A stretch of 64,000 nucleotides of DNA from contig DASYBU010000046.1 of NCBI GenBank assembly GCA_036500605.1, positions 124,001-188,000 on the forward strand, in the 5' to 3' direction. Positions within the stretch are counted from its first letter, which is position 1, and each line of letters begins with the position of its first letter. Under the pieces are notes generated by a model. The model was not told where the DNA came from, searched no databases, and saw nothing but the letters and a program-made list of their open reading frames with translations. The position numbers and the translations under genes are program-made. Positions 20,905-29,602 of this stretch are shown here, one piece after another. The stretch comes from JAFALK01 sp036500605 (GTDB taxonomy: Bacteria > Pseudomonadota > Gammaproteobacteria > Burkholderiales > Burkholderiaceae_C).

Positions 20905-22641
20905 TCAGGCCTCCATCGCCTCCACGATCATCTGCACGCGCAGCTGGCCCTGGTACTCATCGAGCTTCAGGCGGTAGGCGAGCTGGCCCTGTTCGGGCAC
21001 GGGGTCGGTGTGACTGAACCAGATCGCGTCGCGCAATACACCGGCCTGGCCGGCTTGGCCGCCCTGGCGCACTCGCAGCTTCAAGTGCTTCTCGCCGACG
21101 ATGCGCTGGCTGACGATCTGCACGGGCTCGCAGAACAGCGGCGCCTCGAAGGCCTGCCCCCAGACCTGGCCGTCGAGCAGGCGTACGGTCTCGACCGTGA
21201 AAGCCTGTGCAGGCAGCGGGCCGTCGGTGCGCAGGCTGCGGGTCAGCGCGGCGGCGTCCAGCCATTCGCGGGCGACTTCCTGCAGCGCTTGGTCGAAGGT
21301 GGCGAAGGCAGCTTCATCGGCCAGCGTGCAACCGGCTGCCATCGCGTGGCCACCGAACTTCTTCAGCACCTCGGGGTGACGCTTGGCCACGAGGTCGAGC
21401 GCATCTCGCAGATGAAAGCCGGCGATCGAACGGCCCGAACCCTTGAGCGCACCGTCCATGCCGCGCGCGAACACGAAGGTCGGGCGGTGCAGCCGGTCCT
21501 TGAGGCGCGAGGCGACGATGCCGACCACGCCTTCGTGGAAGTCGGGCTCGAAGATGGAGAGCGCCGTGGGGGGCTCGCCCGAAAGTGCCGGGTTCTGCAT
21601 CAGCGATTCCAATCGCGCCTCGGCCTGCTCGCGCATGCCGGCCTCGATGTCGCGGCGCTCGCGGTTGATCTCGTCGAGCATCTTGGCCAGCTCCTGCGCG
21701 CGAACCGTGTCGTCGGTCAGCAGGCATTCGATGCCGAGCGTCATGTCCGAGAGCCGCCCGGCGGCGTTGATGCGCGGGCCGAGCGTGAAGCCCAGGTCCA
21801 TCGCCGAGGCTTGCGTGGCGTCGCGACCGGCTGCGGTGAACAAGGCGGCCACGCCCGGTTGCATGCGGCCGGCGCGCATGCGCTTGAGGCCCTGCGCCAC
21901 CAGGCGGCGGTTGTTGGCGTCGAGCCTGACCACGTCGGCCACGGTCCCGAGCGCGACCAGATCGAGCAGCACGTCCAGGCGCGGCTGCGTCTGCGCATCA
22001 AAGCGGCCGCGCTGGCGCAGCTCACCGCGCAGGGCCAGCAGCACATAGAAAGCGACGCCGACGCCGGCCAGGTTCTTGCTCTCGAAGGTGCAGCCCGGCT
22101 GGTTCGGGTTGACCATCGCATCGGCCTCGGGGAGCCCCTCCTTGGCGGGCAGGTGGTGGTCGGTCACCAACACCTTGAGGCCGAGCGCCTTGGCGTGCGC
22201 GACGCCGGCCATGCTGGCGATGCCGTTGTCGACGGTCATCAGCAGCTGCGGCTTTTGCGCCAGGGCCAGGTCGACAATGGCCGGGGTGAGGCCGTAGCCG
22301 TGCACGGCGCGGTCGGGCACCACATAGCCGAGCTGATCGCCTTGCGCACCGAGCAGGGCCAGGCCGCGCAGGGCGACGGTGCAGGCGGTGGCGCCGTCGC
22401 AGTCGTAGTCGGCCACCACACAGATGCGTTCGCCGGCCTCGATCGCGTCGGCCAGCAGGCGGGCCGCATCCTGCATGCCGAGCAGGGAATCAGGCGGCAG
22501 CAGGCGCGCCAAGCCGTCGTCGAGCTCATCGGCAGCGGACACGCCGCGCGAGGCGAACAGGCGGGCCAGCAGCGGCGGCACGCCGGCTTGTTCCAGCGCC
22601 CAGGCCGCGCGCGGCGGCACATCACGGGTGATCAGCTTCAT
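20905..22641 (-). CDS. recJ: Single-stranded-DNA-specific exonuclease RecJ
   Basis: A 578-residue 5'-3' exonuclease acting on single-stranded DNA in recombination, mismatch and base-excision repair. It has the DHH phosphoesterase core: VADYDCDG near residue 80, TDHH with Asp 161, His 162 and His 163, and GPRINAAGRL further on. The DHHA1 domain carries GRSIAGFHLRDAL and a FGGHAMAAG motif. A C-terminal OB-like domain follows. Length matches the family. Its ATG overlaps the stop of the upstream gene by 4 bp, so the two are translated together. Confidence 0.96.
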   Translation of the reverse strand: MKLITRDVPPRAAWALEQAGVPPLLARLFASRGVSAADELDDGLARLLPPDSLLGMQDAARLLADAIEAGERICVVADYDCDGATACTVALRGLALLGAQGDQLGYVVPDRAVHGYGLTPAIVDLALAQKPQLLMTVDNGIASMAGVAHAKALGLKVLVTDHHLPAKEGLPEADAMVNPNQPGCTFESKNLAGVGVAFYVLLALRGELRQRGRFDAQTQPRLDVLLDLVALGTVADVVRLDANNRRLVAQGLKRMRAGRMQPGVAALFTAAGRDATQASAMDLGFTLGPRINAAGRLSDMTLGIECLLTDDTVRAQELAKMLDEINRERRDIEAGMREQAEARLESLMQNPALSGEPPTALSIFEPDFHEGVVGIVASRLKDRLHRPTFVFARGMDGALKGSGRSIAGFHLRDALDLVAKRHPEVLKKFGGHAMAAGCTLADEAAFATFDQALQEVAREWLDAAALTRSLRTDGPLPAQAFTVETVRLLDGQVWGQAFEAPLFCEPVQIVSQRIVGEKHLKLRVRQGGQAGQAGVLRDAIWFSHTDPVPEQGQLAYRLKLDEYQGQLRVQMIVEAMEA

Positions 22642-23501
22642 AGGGCGTTCAGGGCGGCGGTGGTGTCAGCGCGAGGTGGCGTTAGCTTCCGCCACAGCGA
22701 CGGGAGCAGGCCGGGCGCGGCGCCGGCTTCGTAGGTCTGGGCAAAGCGCTCGCCGCAGAGCGTGATCCGGGTGGGGGCGAGGGCGGGCAGTTCGGCGTCC
22801 AGCGCCTGCCAGCCCTTGAGCCAGCTCGCCCAATCGCCGGCCAGCAGCGGTTCGCGCAGGCGCTGATCGACGCGGATCTCGGCGGGCAGCGGGCGTGTGG
22901 AGGCGCCGCAGCCGCTGATCCAGACCGAGTTGAGCGGCAGCGAGCGCGTTTCATTGAGCGGATGGCGGTGCAGCAGCATCTGGACCTCGTTCTGCAAGGT
23001 GCGCAGGCGGCGCGGCTCGGGCATCCAGGGTTCGACGCTGCGTTGCACCACGCGGTCGAGGCTGGCGGCGCTCAAGCCCGCCAGGCTGGCATGGCTGACC
23101 AGCCAGGCATCGCTCGAAACATGGTGCGACTCCCAACCCTCGGAGGCCGGCCACAGTTCGCCCAGCGAGTCGAAGTAGTTGCGCGACTCGTCATCGCTGA
23201 GCTGCAGGCTCTCCGGCCCGTAGGCGGTGACCTGGTCGGTGCTAACGGCCATGTGCAGCGGCGTCAGGAGCGCCCAGGGGCGGCTCGCGTCCAGGCCCTG
23301 ATCGGCGGCCAGCCAGGCGGCCACGGCGGGCGCTTCGCCACGCGCCTGGGCCAGGAACTGTTCGAGCGGGGTATCGAGGCTGTATTCGTCGCTGCCCAGC
23401 TTCTGCGCCGGGCGCAGGGGTCCCAGGAGCGCTGCCAGGTGGGGCAGGGGCGGCAGATCGAGGCCTTCCGGGGCGCCGGCGTGGGGGATCACAAGGTGCA
23501 T
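22638..23501 (-). CDS. COG4255-type protein coupled to recJ
   Basis: A 287-residue protein of the group often labelled phosphoglycerate mutase-like regulatory protein (COG4255). It starts MHLVIPHAGAPEG and contains WALLTPLHMAVSTDQVTAYG and ISGCGAS. The core phosphoglycerate-mutase motifs are not evident, so the enzyme name is not supported by what can be seen. The start at 23501 is chosen because the extension to 23564 is unconserved and lies close to the divergent ppk1 start. The 4-bp overlap with recJ suggests a shared role, possibly DNA repair, but this is inference. Confidence 0.75.
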   Translation of the reverse strand: MHLVIPHAGAPEGLDLPPLPHLAALLGPLRPAQKLGSDEYSLDTPLEQFLAQARGEAPAVAAWLAADQGLDASRPWALLTPLHMAVSTDQVTAYGPESLQLSDDESRNYFDSLGELWPASEGWESHHVSSDAWLVSHASLAGLSAASLDRVVQRSVEPWMPEPRRLRTLQNEVQMLLHRHPLNETRSLPLNSVWISGCGASTRPLPAEIRVDQRLREPLLAGDWASWLKGWQALDAELPALAPTRITLCGERFAQTYEAGAAPGLLPSLWRKLTPPRADTTAALNAL

Positions 23502-23615
23502 CGGGGCATTATCCGTGGCCCCGGAACAGCCTTTGCGCGGAGCTCCTTCCTCGAAGAAAGGCAAAGACCCCTAACGAGTCACACCATCGTCATCAAATCT
23601 ACATAACATCGTGCG

Positions 23616-25676
23616 ATGTCTGCCCTTCCGAAACCGAGCGAGCCTCATCCTCTCATCCTGATCAACCGAGAGCAGGCCACGCTGGAGTTCAACCGTCGCG
23701 TGCTGGCCCAGGCCGAGCGCACCGACGTGCCGCTGCTGGAGAGGCTGCGCTACATCTGCATCGTGTCCAGCAATCTGGACGAGTTCTTCGAGGTGCGCTT
23801 CGCCGACATGCTCGACGCGGCGCGCGAGCCCGAACGCATGGTCACCTCGGCCGATATTGCCCGCGTGGGCCGCGCGGCGCATGAGCTGATCGACGCGCAA
23901 TACGAGGTCTTCAACTCGCAGCTCGTGCCCTTGCTGCACGAACAGAAGATCGTCATCCTGAACCACGCCGAGCGCGACCATCCGCAGCGCCATTGGGTCA
24001 GCAAGTTCTTCGAGCGCGAGGTCAAGCCGCTGCTGGTGCCCGTGGGCCTGGACCCGGCGCATCCTTTCCCCGCAGTGGCCAACAAGTCGCTGCATTTCGT
24101 GGTGCAGCTCTCGGGCAAGGATGCTTTCGGGCGCGACAACCGCATCGCCATCGTCAAGGTGCCGCGCGTGCTGCCACGCGTGATCAAGCTGCCGACCGAG
24201 ATCAGCAACGGCATGCAGGCCTTCGTGCTGCTGACCAGCGTGATCCGCGTGCATCTGGAGGATCTGTTCCCGGGCCGCAAGGTCGAGTCCTTCGCGCAGT
24301 TCCGCGTGACGCGCGATTCCGACCTGGAAGTGGACGAGGAAGAAATCGCCAACCTGCGCCACGCGCTGCGCTCGGGCCTGACCACGCGTCACTTCGGCCG
24401 TGCGGTGCGGCTCGAGGTGGTCAACACCTGCCCGCAGGATCTGTCTCAGCTGCTGCTGGAGCAGTTTGCTCTGCCGATGGCGGCGCTGTACCGCGTCAAC
24501 GGCCCGATCAACCTGCTGCGTCTTGATGAACTGATCGACAACACCGATGCGCCGCAGCTGCGCTTCGCGCCCTTCGAGCCGATCTGGCCGCAGGGCCGGT
24601 TGCCGCGCGGCAAGCCGATCTTCGAGCGGCTCAAGAAGAGCGACGTGCTGCTGCACCATCCCTTCGAGAGCTTTGATCCGGTCGTGGAGTTCCTGCGCGA
24701 GGCGGTGGAGGACCCCGATGTGCTGGCGATCCGCCAGACGATTTACCGCACGGGCAGCAAGTCGGTGCTGATGGATCTGCTGATTGAAGCGGCGCGGCGC
24801 GGCAAGGAAGTGATGGCCGTGGTGGAGCTGAAGGCGCGCTTTGATGAAGAGGCCAACATCAACTGGGCCGAGCGCCTGGAGGCGGTCGGCGCGCAGGTCG
24901 TGTACGGCATTGTCGGGTTCAAGACCCACGCCAAGATCCTGATGATCACGCGGCGTGAAGGCCAGAAGCTGCGCCGCTACGCGCATTTCTCGACCGGCAA
25001 CTACAACCCGCGGACGGCGCGTTTCTACACCGACATCGGCTATCTGACAGCCGCCGCCGACCTGACGGCGGACGCCGATCTGGTCTTCCGTCAACTGGCG
25101 GCGTTAGGCAAGGCCAAGATCCCGCGCCGCGTGCTGATGGCGCCGTTCAATATGCACAGCCGCTTCATCGAGTACCTGGCTCAGGTGGAAGCGGCGGCGC
25201 GCGCGGGCAAGCCGGCGCGCGTGGTGGTCAAGATCAATGCGCTGACCGATCACGAAATGATCGCGGCGCTGTTGCGCTGCGGCCAGGCCGGCGTGCATGT
25301 CGACCTGATCGTGCGCGGCGCCTGCATGCTGCCGCCGAGCATGCCGGGCGTGAGCGAGAACATCGTCGTGCGTTCGGTGGTCGGTCGTTTTCTCGAGCAC
25401 TCGCGCATCGCGTATTTCCGCTGGGGCGAGAGCGAGGCCGACGAGGCGCTGTACCTGTCGAGCGCCGACTGGATGAGCCGCAATATGTACCGCCGCATCG
25501 AGGTGGCGTGGCCGGTGCTCGATCCCAAGCTGCGCCAGCGCGTGATCGACGAGGCCTTGCAGCCTTATCTGCACGACACGCTCGATGCCTGGCAACTCGG
25601 GCCCGATGGCCGCTCGACCCGATTGGCCGTTCAGGGCGGCATCAGCGCGCAGCAGGCGCTGATGAAGCATTTCTGA
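23616..25676 (+). CDS. ppk1: Polyphosphate kinase 1
   Basis: A 686-residue enzyme that reversibly polymerises the gamma-phosphate of ATP into polyphosphate. The N-terminal helical domain contains NREQATLEFNRRVL; the catalytic C-terminal halves contain the two conserved histidines, His 438 in KTHAKILMI (probable autophosphorylation site) and His 457 in AHFSTGNYNP. Their 19-residue spacing matches E. coli. Length is typical. It is divergent from the COG4255-recJ pair. Its stop overlaps the sixA start by one base (TGATG), giving tight coupling to a phosphohistidine phosphatase. Confidence 0.97.
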   Translation: MSALPKPSEPHPLILINREQATLEFNRRVLAQAERTDVPLLERLRYICIVSSNLDEFFEVRFADMLDAAREPERMVTSADIARVGRAAHELIDAQYEVFNSQLVPLLHEQKIVILNHAERDHPQRHWVSKFFEREVKPLLVPVGLDPAHPFPAVANKSLHFVVQLSGKDAFGRDNRIAIVKVPRVLPRVIKLPTEISNGMQAFVLLTSVIRVHLEDLFPGRKVESFAQFRVTRDSDLEVDEEEIANLRHALRSGLTTRHFGRAVRLEVVNTCPQDLSQLLLEQFALPMAALYRVNGPINLLRLDELIDNTDAPQLRFAPFEPIWPQGRLPRGKPIFERLKKSDVLLHHPFESFDPVVEFLREAVEDPDVLAIRQTIYRTGSKSVLMDLLIEAARRGKEVMAVVELKARFDEEANINWAERLEAVGAQVVYGIVGFKTHAKILMITRREGQKLRRYAHFSTGNYNPRTARFYTDIGYLTAAADLTADADLVFRQLAALGKAKIPRRVLMAPFNMHSRFIEYLAQVEAAARAGKPARVVVKINALTDHEMIAALLRCGQAGVHVDLIVRGACMLPPSMPGVSENIVVRSVVGRFLEHSRIAYFRWGESEADEALYLSSADWMSRNMYRRIEVAWPVLDPKLRQRVIDEALQPYLHDTLDAWQLGPDGRSTRLAVQGGISAQQALMKHF

Positions 25677-26149
25677 TGGACCTGATCCTCTGGCGTCATG
25701 CCGAGGCGGAGCTGCTGCGTGTGGGCAGCGACGACATGGACCGCGTGCTCACCAGCAAGGGCGAGCGACAGGCCGAGCGCATGGCGGCGTGGCTCAACCA
25801 TCGGCTGGCGGCCAGCACGCGCGTGCTCGTCAGCCCGGCCGCGCGCACCCGCGCCACGGCGGCTGCGCTCACGCATGAGAGTGGCATCCCGGCCGAAATC
25901 ACGCCGACGATTGCGCCCGATGCGGGCGTTGACGATCTGCTGCAAGCGGCACGCTGGCCGCGTTCCGTCGAACCGGTGTTGTTGGTCGGGCATCAGCCCG
26001 CTTTGGGCATGCTCGCGGCGAGACTGCTGTGCGGAGAAGACCAGCCCTGGCCGATCAAGAAGGGCGCCGCCTGGTGGATCCGCTCGCGCCTGCGCGACGG
26101 CCAGATGGAAGTCTCGCTGCGCGCCGTCTTCGGCCCCGACTGCCTCTGA
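25676..26149 (+). CDS. sixA: Phosphohistidine phosphatase SixA
   Basis: A 157-residue histidine phosphatase of the RHG superfamily, which removes phosphate from phosphohistidine on proteins. The catalytic motif is LWRHAEAE with His 8, and the second histidine lies in LLVGHQPALG. The ATG at 25676 shares a base with the ppk1 stop, and this start gives the expected SixA length; a longer reading frame into ppk1 is rejected. In E. coli SixA acts on HPt or phosphotransferase-system histidines. Here coupling to ppk1, itself phosphorylated on histidine, is suggestive. Confidence 0.92.
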   Translation: MDLILWRHAEAELLRVGSDDMDRVLTSKGERQAERMAAWLNHRLAASTRVLVSPAARTRATAAALTHESGIPAEITPTIAPDAGVDDLLQAARWPRSVEPVLLVGHQPALGMLAARLLCGEDQPWPIKKGAAWWIRSRLRDGQMEVSLRAVFGPDCL

Positions 26150-26160
26150 GATGAAACCAA

Positions 26161-26276
26161 GTTTCCGGAACGCAGAGGGCGCAGAGCCAGCGCAGAGATC
26201 GCAAAGCTTGGAGCCACCACTTTTCTGCAGGCTCCGCGGGCTCTGCGTCCCTTTGCGTCCTCTGCGTTCCGGAAAC
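26161..26276. repeat. Intergenic palindromic repeat of the CGCAGAG type
   Basis: A perfect 18-bp inverted repeat, GTTTCCGGAACGCAGAGG (26161-26178) and its complement (26259-26276), encloses further imperfect copies of CGCAGAG/CTCTGCG. It fills most of the gap between the convergent sixA and ppx genes and could form a long hairpin, acting as a terminator or being a repetitive mobile sequence. Confidence 0.8.
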
Positions 26277-26335
26277 TCGGTGTTCGTATCATCGGCTGGC
26301 GCTGGCGCGCGGGCTTTGGATAGCTGAATCGAGCG

Positions 26336-27850
26336 TCAGGCGAGGTGCAGTTCCAGCGTGCCGGTGCGGGCCCAGGCGGCCGCTTCTTCGCGCAGCAGGT
26401 ACAGCGTGCGCGGTTGCTCGGTGAGCCAGTTGCGGGGCACGCGCAGTTCGATCTTGTTGCCGTCGTGCAGCAGACGCAGCGAGCGCGTGTCGATGTCCAC
26501 GCGGGCGTGGCAGATGATCACCGCGAGGCGCAGGGCGAGTACCTGGAACAGCAGCGTCTCATCGCTGAAATGCGCTTCCAGCTTGCGCAGGCCACCACGC
26601 TGACCCAAGGCCAGATCCCCCAGGCGGCGCAACTGGTTTTGAGAGAAGCCCGGCGCATCGACATGCGCGAGCAGATAGGCGCTGTGGCGGTGGTGGTCGT
26701 GGTGAGAGACCATCATGCCGATCTCGTGCAACGCGGCCGCCCACTCGAGCTCGCGTTGCGACTCGCGCGGCGCACGCGCCAGCAAGCGCCGGTGCAAGGC
26801 CAGCGCGACGCCCTGCACACGCCGCGCCTGCGCCAGATCGACGCCGAAGCGCTGCTGCAGCGCCATGACCGAGGCTTCGCGCATGTCCAGGCGCGGCGCA
26901 TCGCCACGCACGGGCACGAGGCGCTCAGCCAGATCGAAGATAACGCCTTGCCTCAGCGCACCCTTGGCCGGCAGCAGCTCGGGGATGCCGAACTGCGTGA
27001 GCAGCGTGTAGAGGATGCACAGGCCGCCGCCCACCACGGCACGGCGGTCGTCCTTGAGGCCGGGCAGCTTGAGCTGGTCGACATGGCCGGCCTTCAGGCA
27101 TTCGTCCATGCACCAGCGCAGCGCGGCCGCGGTGATGCGCCCGTCGGTGATGCCGCTGGCGGCCAGCGCTTGCGAGACCGCACCGACCGTGCCGGACGAA
27201 CCGAGCGCCTGTTTCCACAGCGCCGGCTTGAACAGCGTCAGCGCTTCTTCAAGCTCCGCACCGGCGGCCACTTGCGCTGCGCGCATGTTCTCGGGCGTGA
27301 AGCGGCCGTCGGGGAAGAAGCGCAGTGACAGGCCCACGCTGCCGACCTGGAACGATTCCGTCACCTCGGGCTTGAGCCCGCGGCCGAGGATCATTTCTGT
27401 CGAGCGCCCGCCGATGTCGATCACCAGGCGTGGCTGGCCGGAAGCCTGCAAACGAGCCACGCCGGCAAAGATCAGGCGCGCTTCCTCGCGGCCCGAGATC
27501 ACCTCGATCGGAAAGCCGAGCGCCTCCTGCGCCCGCACCAGGAAGGCATTGCGGTTCTGGGCCTCGCGCAGCGTCTGCGTGGCGACGGCGCGCACGCGGG
27601 GCGCTTCAAAACCTTGCAGGCGCTGCGCAAAGCGGCTCAGGCAATCGAGACCGCGCTGCATGGCGGCTTCGGTCAGCATGTTGTTCTCGTCAAGGCCCGC
27701 GCCGAGGCGCACGGTTTCCTTCAGATAGGCCAGGCGCTGGTATTTGCCGGCGTGGAGCTGTGCGATCTCCAGCCTGAAGCTGTTGGAGCCCATGTCGATG
27801 GCGGCCAGGGCGTGCGGGGCATGGAGGGCGGCTTGCTGCGGCAGATTCAT
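26336..27850 (-). CDS. ppx: Exopolyphosphatase / Ppx-GppA family
   Basis: A 504-residue enzyme that hydrolyses terminal phosphates of polyphosphate (or pppGpp). It belongs to the sugar kinase/Hsp70 fold: AAIDMGSNSFRLEIA at the start (phosphate 1 loop), VIDIGGRSTEMILG near residue 145, SGTVGAVSQAL, and VGGGLCILYTLL. A C-terminal HD-like domain has a conserved HEIG near residue 390. The start at 27850 gives the standard MNLPQQAALH beginning; longer frames run into the divergent gene. It converges with ppk1-sixA, so synthesis and breakdown of polyphosphate are neighbours. Confidence 0.94.
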   Translation of the reverse strand: MNLPQQAALHAPHALAAIDMGSNSFRLEIAQLHAGKYQRLAYLKETVRLGAGLDENNMLTEAAMQRGLDCLSRFAQRLQGFEAPRVRAVATQTLREAQNRNAFLVRAQEALGFPIEVISGREEARLIFAGVARLQASGQPRLVIDIGGRSTEMILGRGLKPEVTESFQVGSVGLSLRFFPDGRFTPENMRAAQVAAGAELEEALTLFKPALWKQALGSSGTVGAVSQALAASGITDGRITAAALRWCMDECLKAGHVDQLKLPGLKDDRRAVVGGGLCILYTLLTQFGIPELLPAKGALRQGVIFDLAERLVPVRGDAPRLDMREASVMALQQRFGVDLAQARRVQGVALALHRRLLARAPRESQRELEWAAALHEIGMMVSHHDHHRHSAYLLAHVDAPGFSQNQLRRLGDLALGQRGGLRKLEAHFSDETLLFQVLALRLAVIICHARVDIDTRSLRLLHDGNKIELRVPRNWLTEQPRTLYLLREEAAAWARTGTLELHLA

Positions 27851-27911
27851 GGCGCGGATTGTCAGGGTAAATCTGCAAGAATCGCCCGGCCCGGATTTGT
27901 GGAGAACCGAC

Positions 27912-28784
27912 ATGTCCCAAGAAGAAGTTGACAGCCTGCTGCCGACCAAGGATTTCAGCCGCCGCGACTTCGTACGCACGGCTGTGGGCAGCGGTTTTGC
28001 GGCTGCCGTGCTGCCGGTGACGGCGCAGACGATCAAGACCACGAGCGACGGACTCGACGTCGGCGAAATCTTCATCCCCGTCGGTGACTTCAAGATGCCG
28101 GCCTACCGTGCCCTGCCGGCCGGCAGGAAAAACGCGCCGGTGATTCTTGTGATCAGCGAGATCTTCGGCGTGCACGAACACATTGCCGACGTGGCGCGGC
28201 GCTTTGCACACCTCGGCTATATGGCGATCGCGCCCGAACTCTTCGTCCGCCAGGGCGATGCGGGGAGCTACGGCGAGATCAGCAAGCTCTACAACGAAGT
28301 GATCATGAAAGTGCCCGATGCCCAGGTGATGGGCGATCTGGACGCCACGGTCGCCTGGGCCAAGGCGCAAGGCGGCGATACGTCGAGATTGGGGATTACG
28401 GGCTTCTGCTGGGGAGGCCGGATCGTCTGGCTCTATTCAGCCCACAACCCGGGTCTCAAGGCCGGCGTGGCTTGGTACGGCAAGCTGGTCGGCGCGCCGA
28501 CGGAGCTGCAACCGGTCAACCCGATCGACCTGACCGCCCGGCTCAAGGCGCCGGTGCTCGGCCTCTACGGCGGTGCCGACCCCGGCATCCCTGTTGACAC
28601 GGTTGATAAGATGAAAACAGCGCTCGCCCAAGGCTCTCCGGCCGCCCGCAAGAGCACCTTCCAGGTCTACCCCGACACCCCTCACGCCTTCAACGCCGAT
28701 TACCGCCCGAGCTACCGCAAAGAGGCCGCTGACGACGGCTGGAAGCGCGCCCTCGAATGGTTCAAGGCTAACGGCGTGGTTTGA
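27912..28784 (+). CDS. Tat-exported dienelactone hydrolase family protein
   Basis: A 290-residue alpha/beta hydrolase. The N-terminus carries a twin-arginine signal, SRRDFVRTA at residues 16-24, followed by a hydrophobic GSGFAAAVLPVTA, so export to the periplasm is predicted. The dienelactone hydrolase domain has the catalytic Cys 166 in GFCWGG, an Asp in GGADPGIP, and His in TPHAFNAD, with SEIFGVHEHI supplying the conserved Glu. The ATG at 27912 follows GGAGA. Many family members have unknown esterase or lactonase activity; no chlorocatechol genes are nearby. It is divergent from ppx. Confidence 0.9.
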   Translation: MSQEEVDSLLPTKDFSRRDFVRTAVGSGFAAAVLPVTAQTIKTTSDGLDVGEIFIPVGDFKMPAYRALPAGRKNAPVILVISEIFGVHEHIADVARRFAHLGYMAIAPELFVRQGDAGSYGEISKLYNEVIMKVPDAQVMGDLDATVAWAKAQGGDTSRLGITGFCWGGRIVWLYSAHNPGLKAGVAWYGKLVGAPTELQPVNPIDLTARLKAPVLGLYGGADPGIPVDTVDKMKTALAQGSPAARKSTFQVYPDTPHAFNADYRPSYRKEAADDGWKRALEWFKANGVV

Positions 28785-28807
28785 CTGACTAGCCCGTCAC
28801 CCAAGCT

Positions 28808-29587
28808 TTGACTCTCACCTACATCATCCTCGCCACTTTCATCGGTGGCCTGCTCTCGGTGCTGATCGCCGCGAGCCTCACGGTCACCCTGCTGGGCCGC
28901 ATCGTCAAGCACCTGGTCAGCCTCTCAACGGGCGTGCTGCTGGGCACCGCGCTGCTGCACGTGCTCCCCGAGGCCTTCGAGAAAGGCGCCAACCCGCACG
29001 CGCTGTTCATGACGCTGCTGGGCGGCCTGATGTTCTTCTTCCTGCTGGAGAAGGCCGAGCTTTACCGCCACACCCACCATCACGAGGGCGACGGCCATCA
29101 TCACCATCACCACTTCGATGAAGAGCAGGCCGGGCGCGGCGGGCTTTCGGTGCTGGTCGGCGATTCGATCCACAACTTCTGCGACGGCATCATCATCGCC
29201 GCGGCTTTCCTGGCCGATCACCATCTCGGTTTCGTGACCGCGCTGGCCATCATCGCGCATGAGATTCCGCAGGAGGTGGGCGACTACATCGTGCTGCTCA
29301 ATGCCGGCTTCTCGCGTTCGAAGGCCTTGTTCTTCAATGCGGTTTCAGGCATGGCGGCGGTGTTGGGCGGCATCGTCGGCTACTTCATCGTCGGGCCGTG
29401 GGAGGCGCTGTTCCCCTTCCTGCTCGTGGCGGCTTCCAGCAGCTTCATTTATGTCTCGGTCGCCGATTTGATCCCGCAACTGCAACGGCGCCTGCCGTGG
29501 CGCGAGACCGCGCTGCAATTGCTGTGGCTGGCGGTGGGCATCAGCCTGGTGACGGTGGTGCTCGGGGCGGTGGAGCATGCGGGCTGA
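28808..29587 (+). CDS. ZIP-family metal transporter
   Basis: A 259-residue inner-membrane protein with about seven to eight helices that would import zinc or another divalent metal. The metal-pathway motifs are HNFCDGIIIAAAF in helix IV and AIIAHEIPQEVGDY in helix V. Between helices III and IV lies a very His-rich loop (residues near 90-102, including six consecutive histidines), typical of metal sensing in ZIP proteins. The best start is TTG at 28808, because translation must precede the first hydrophobic helix and no ATG is available there. It is 24 bp after the hydrolase gene. Confidence 0.9.
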   Translation: MTLTYIILATFIGGLLSVLIAASLTVTLLGRIVKHLVSLSTGVLLGTALLHVLPEAFEKGANPHALFMTLLGGLMFFFLLEKAELYRHTHHHEGDGHHHHHHFDEEQAGRGGLSVLVGDSIHNFCDGIIIAAAFLADHHLGFVTALAIIAHEIPQEVGDYIVLLNAGFSRSKALFFNAVSGMAAVLGGIVGYFIVGPWEALFPFLLVAASSSFIYVSVADLIPQLQRRLPWRETALQLLWLAVGISLVTVVLGAVEHAG

Positions 29588-29602
29588 CGACGCGAGCGCC
29601 GA

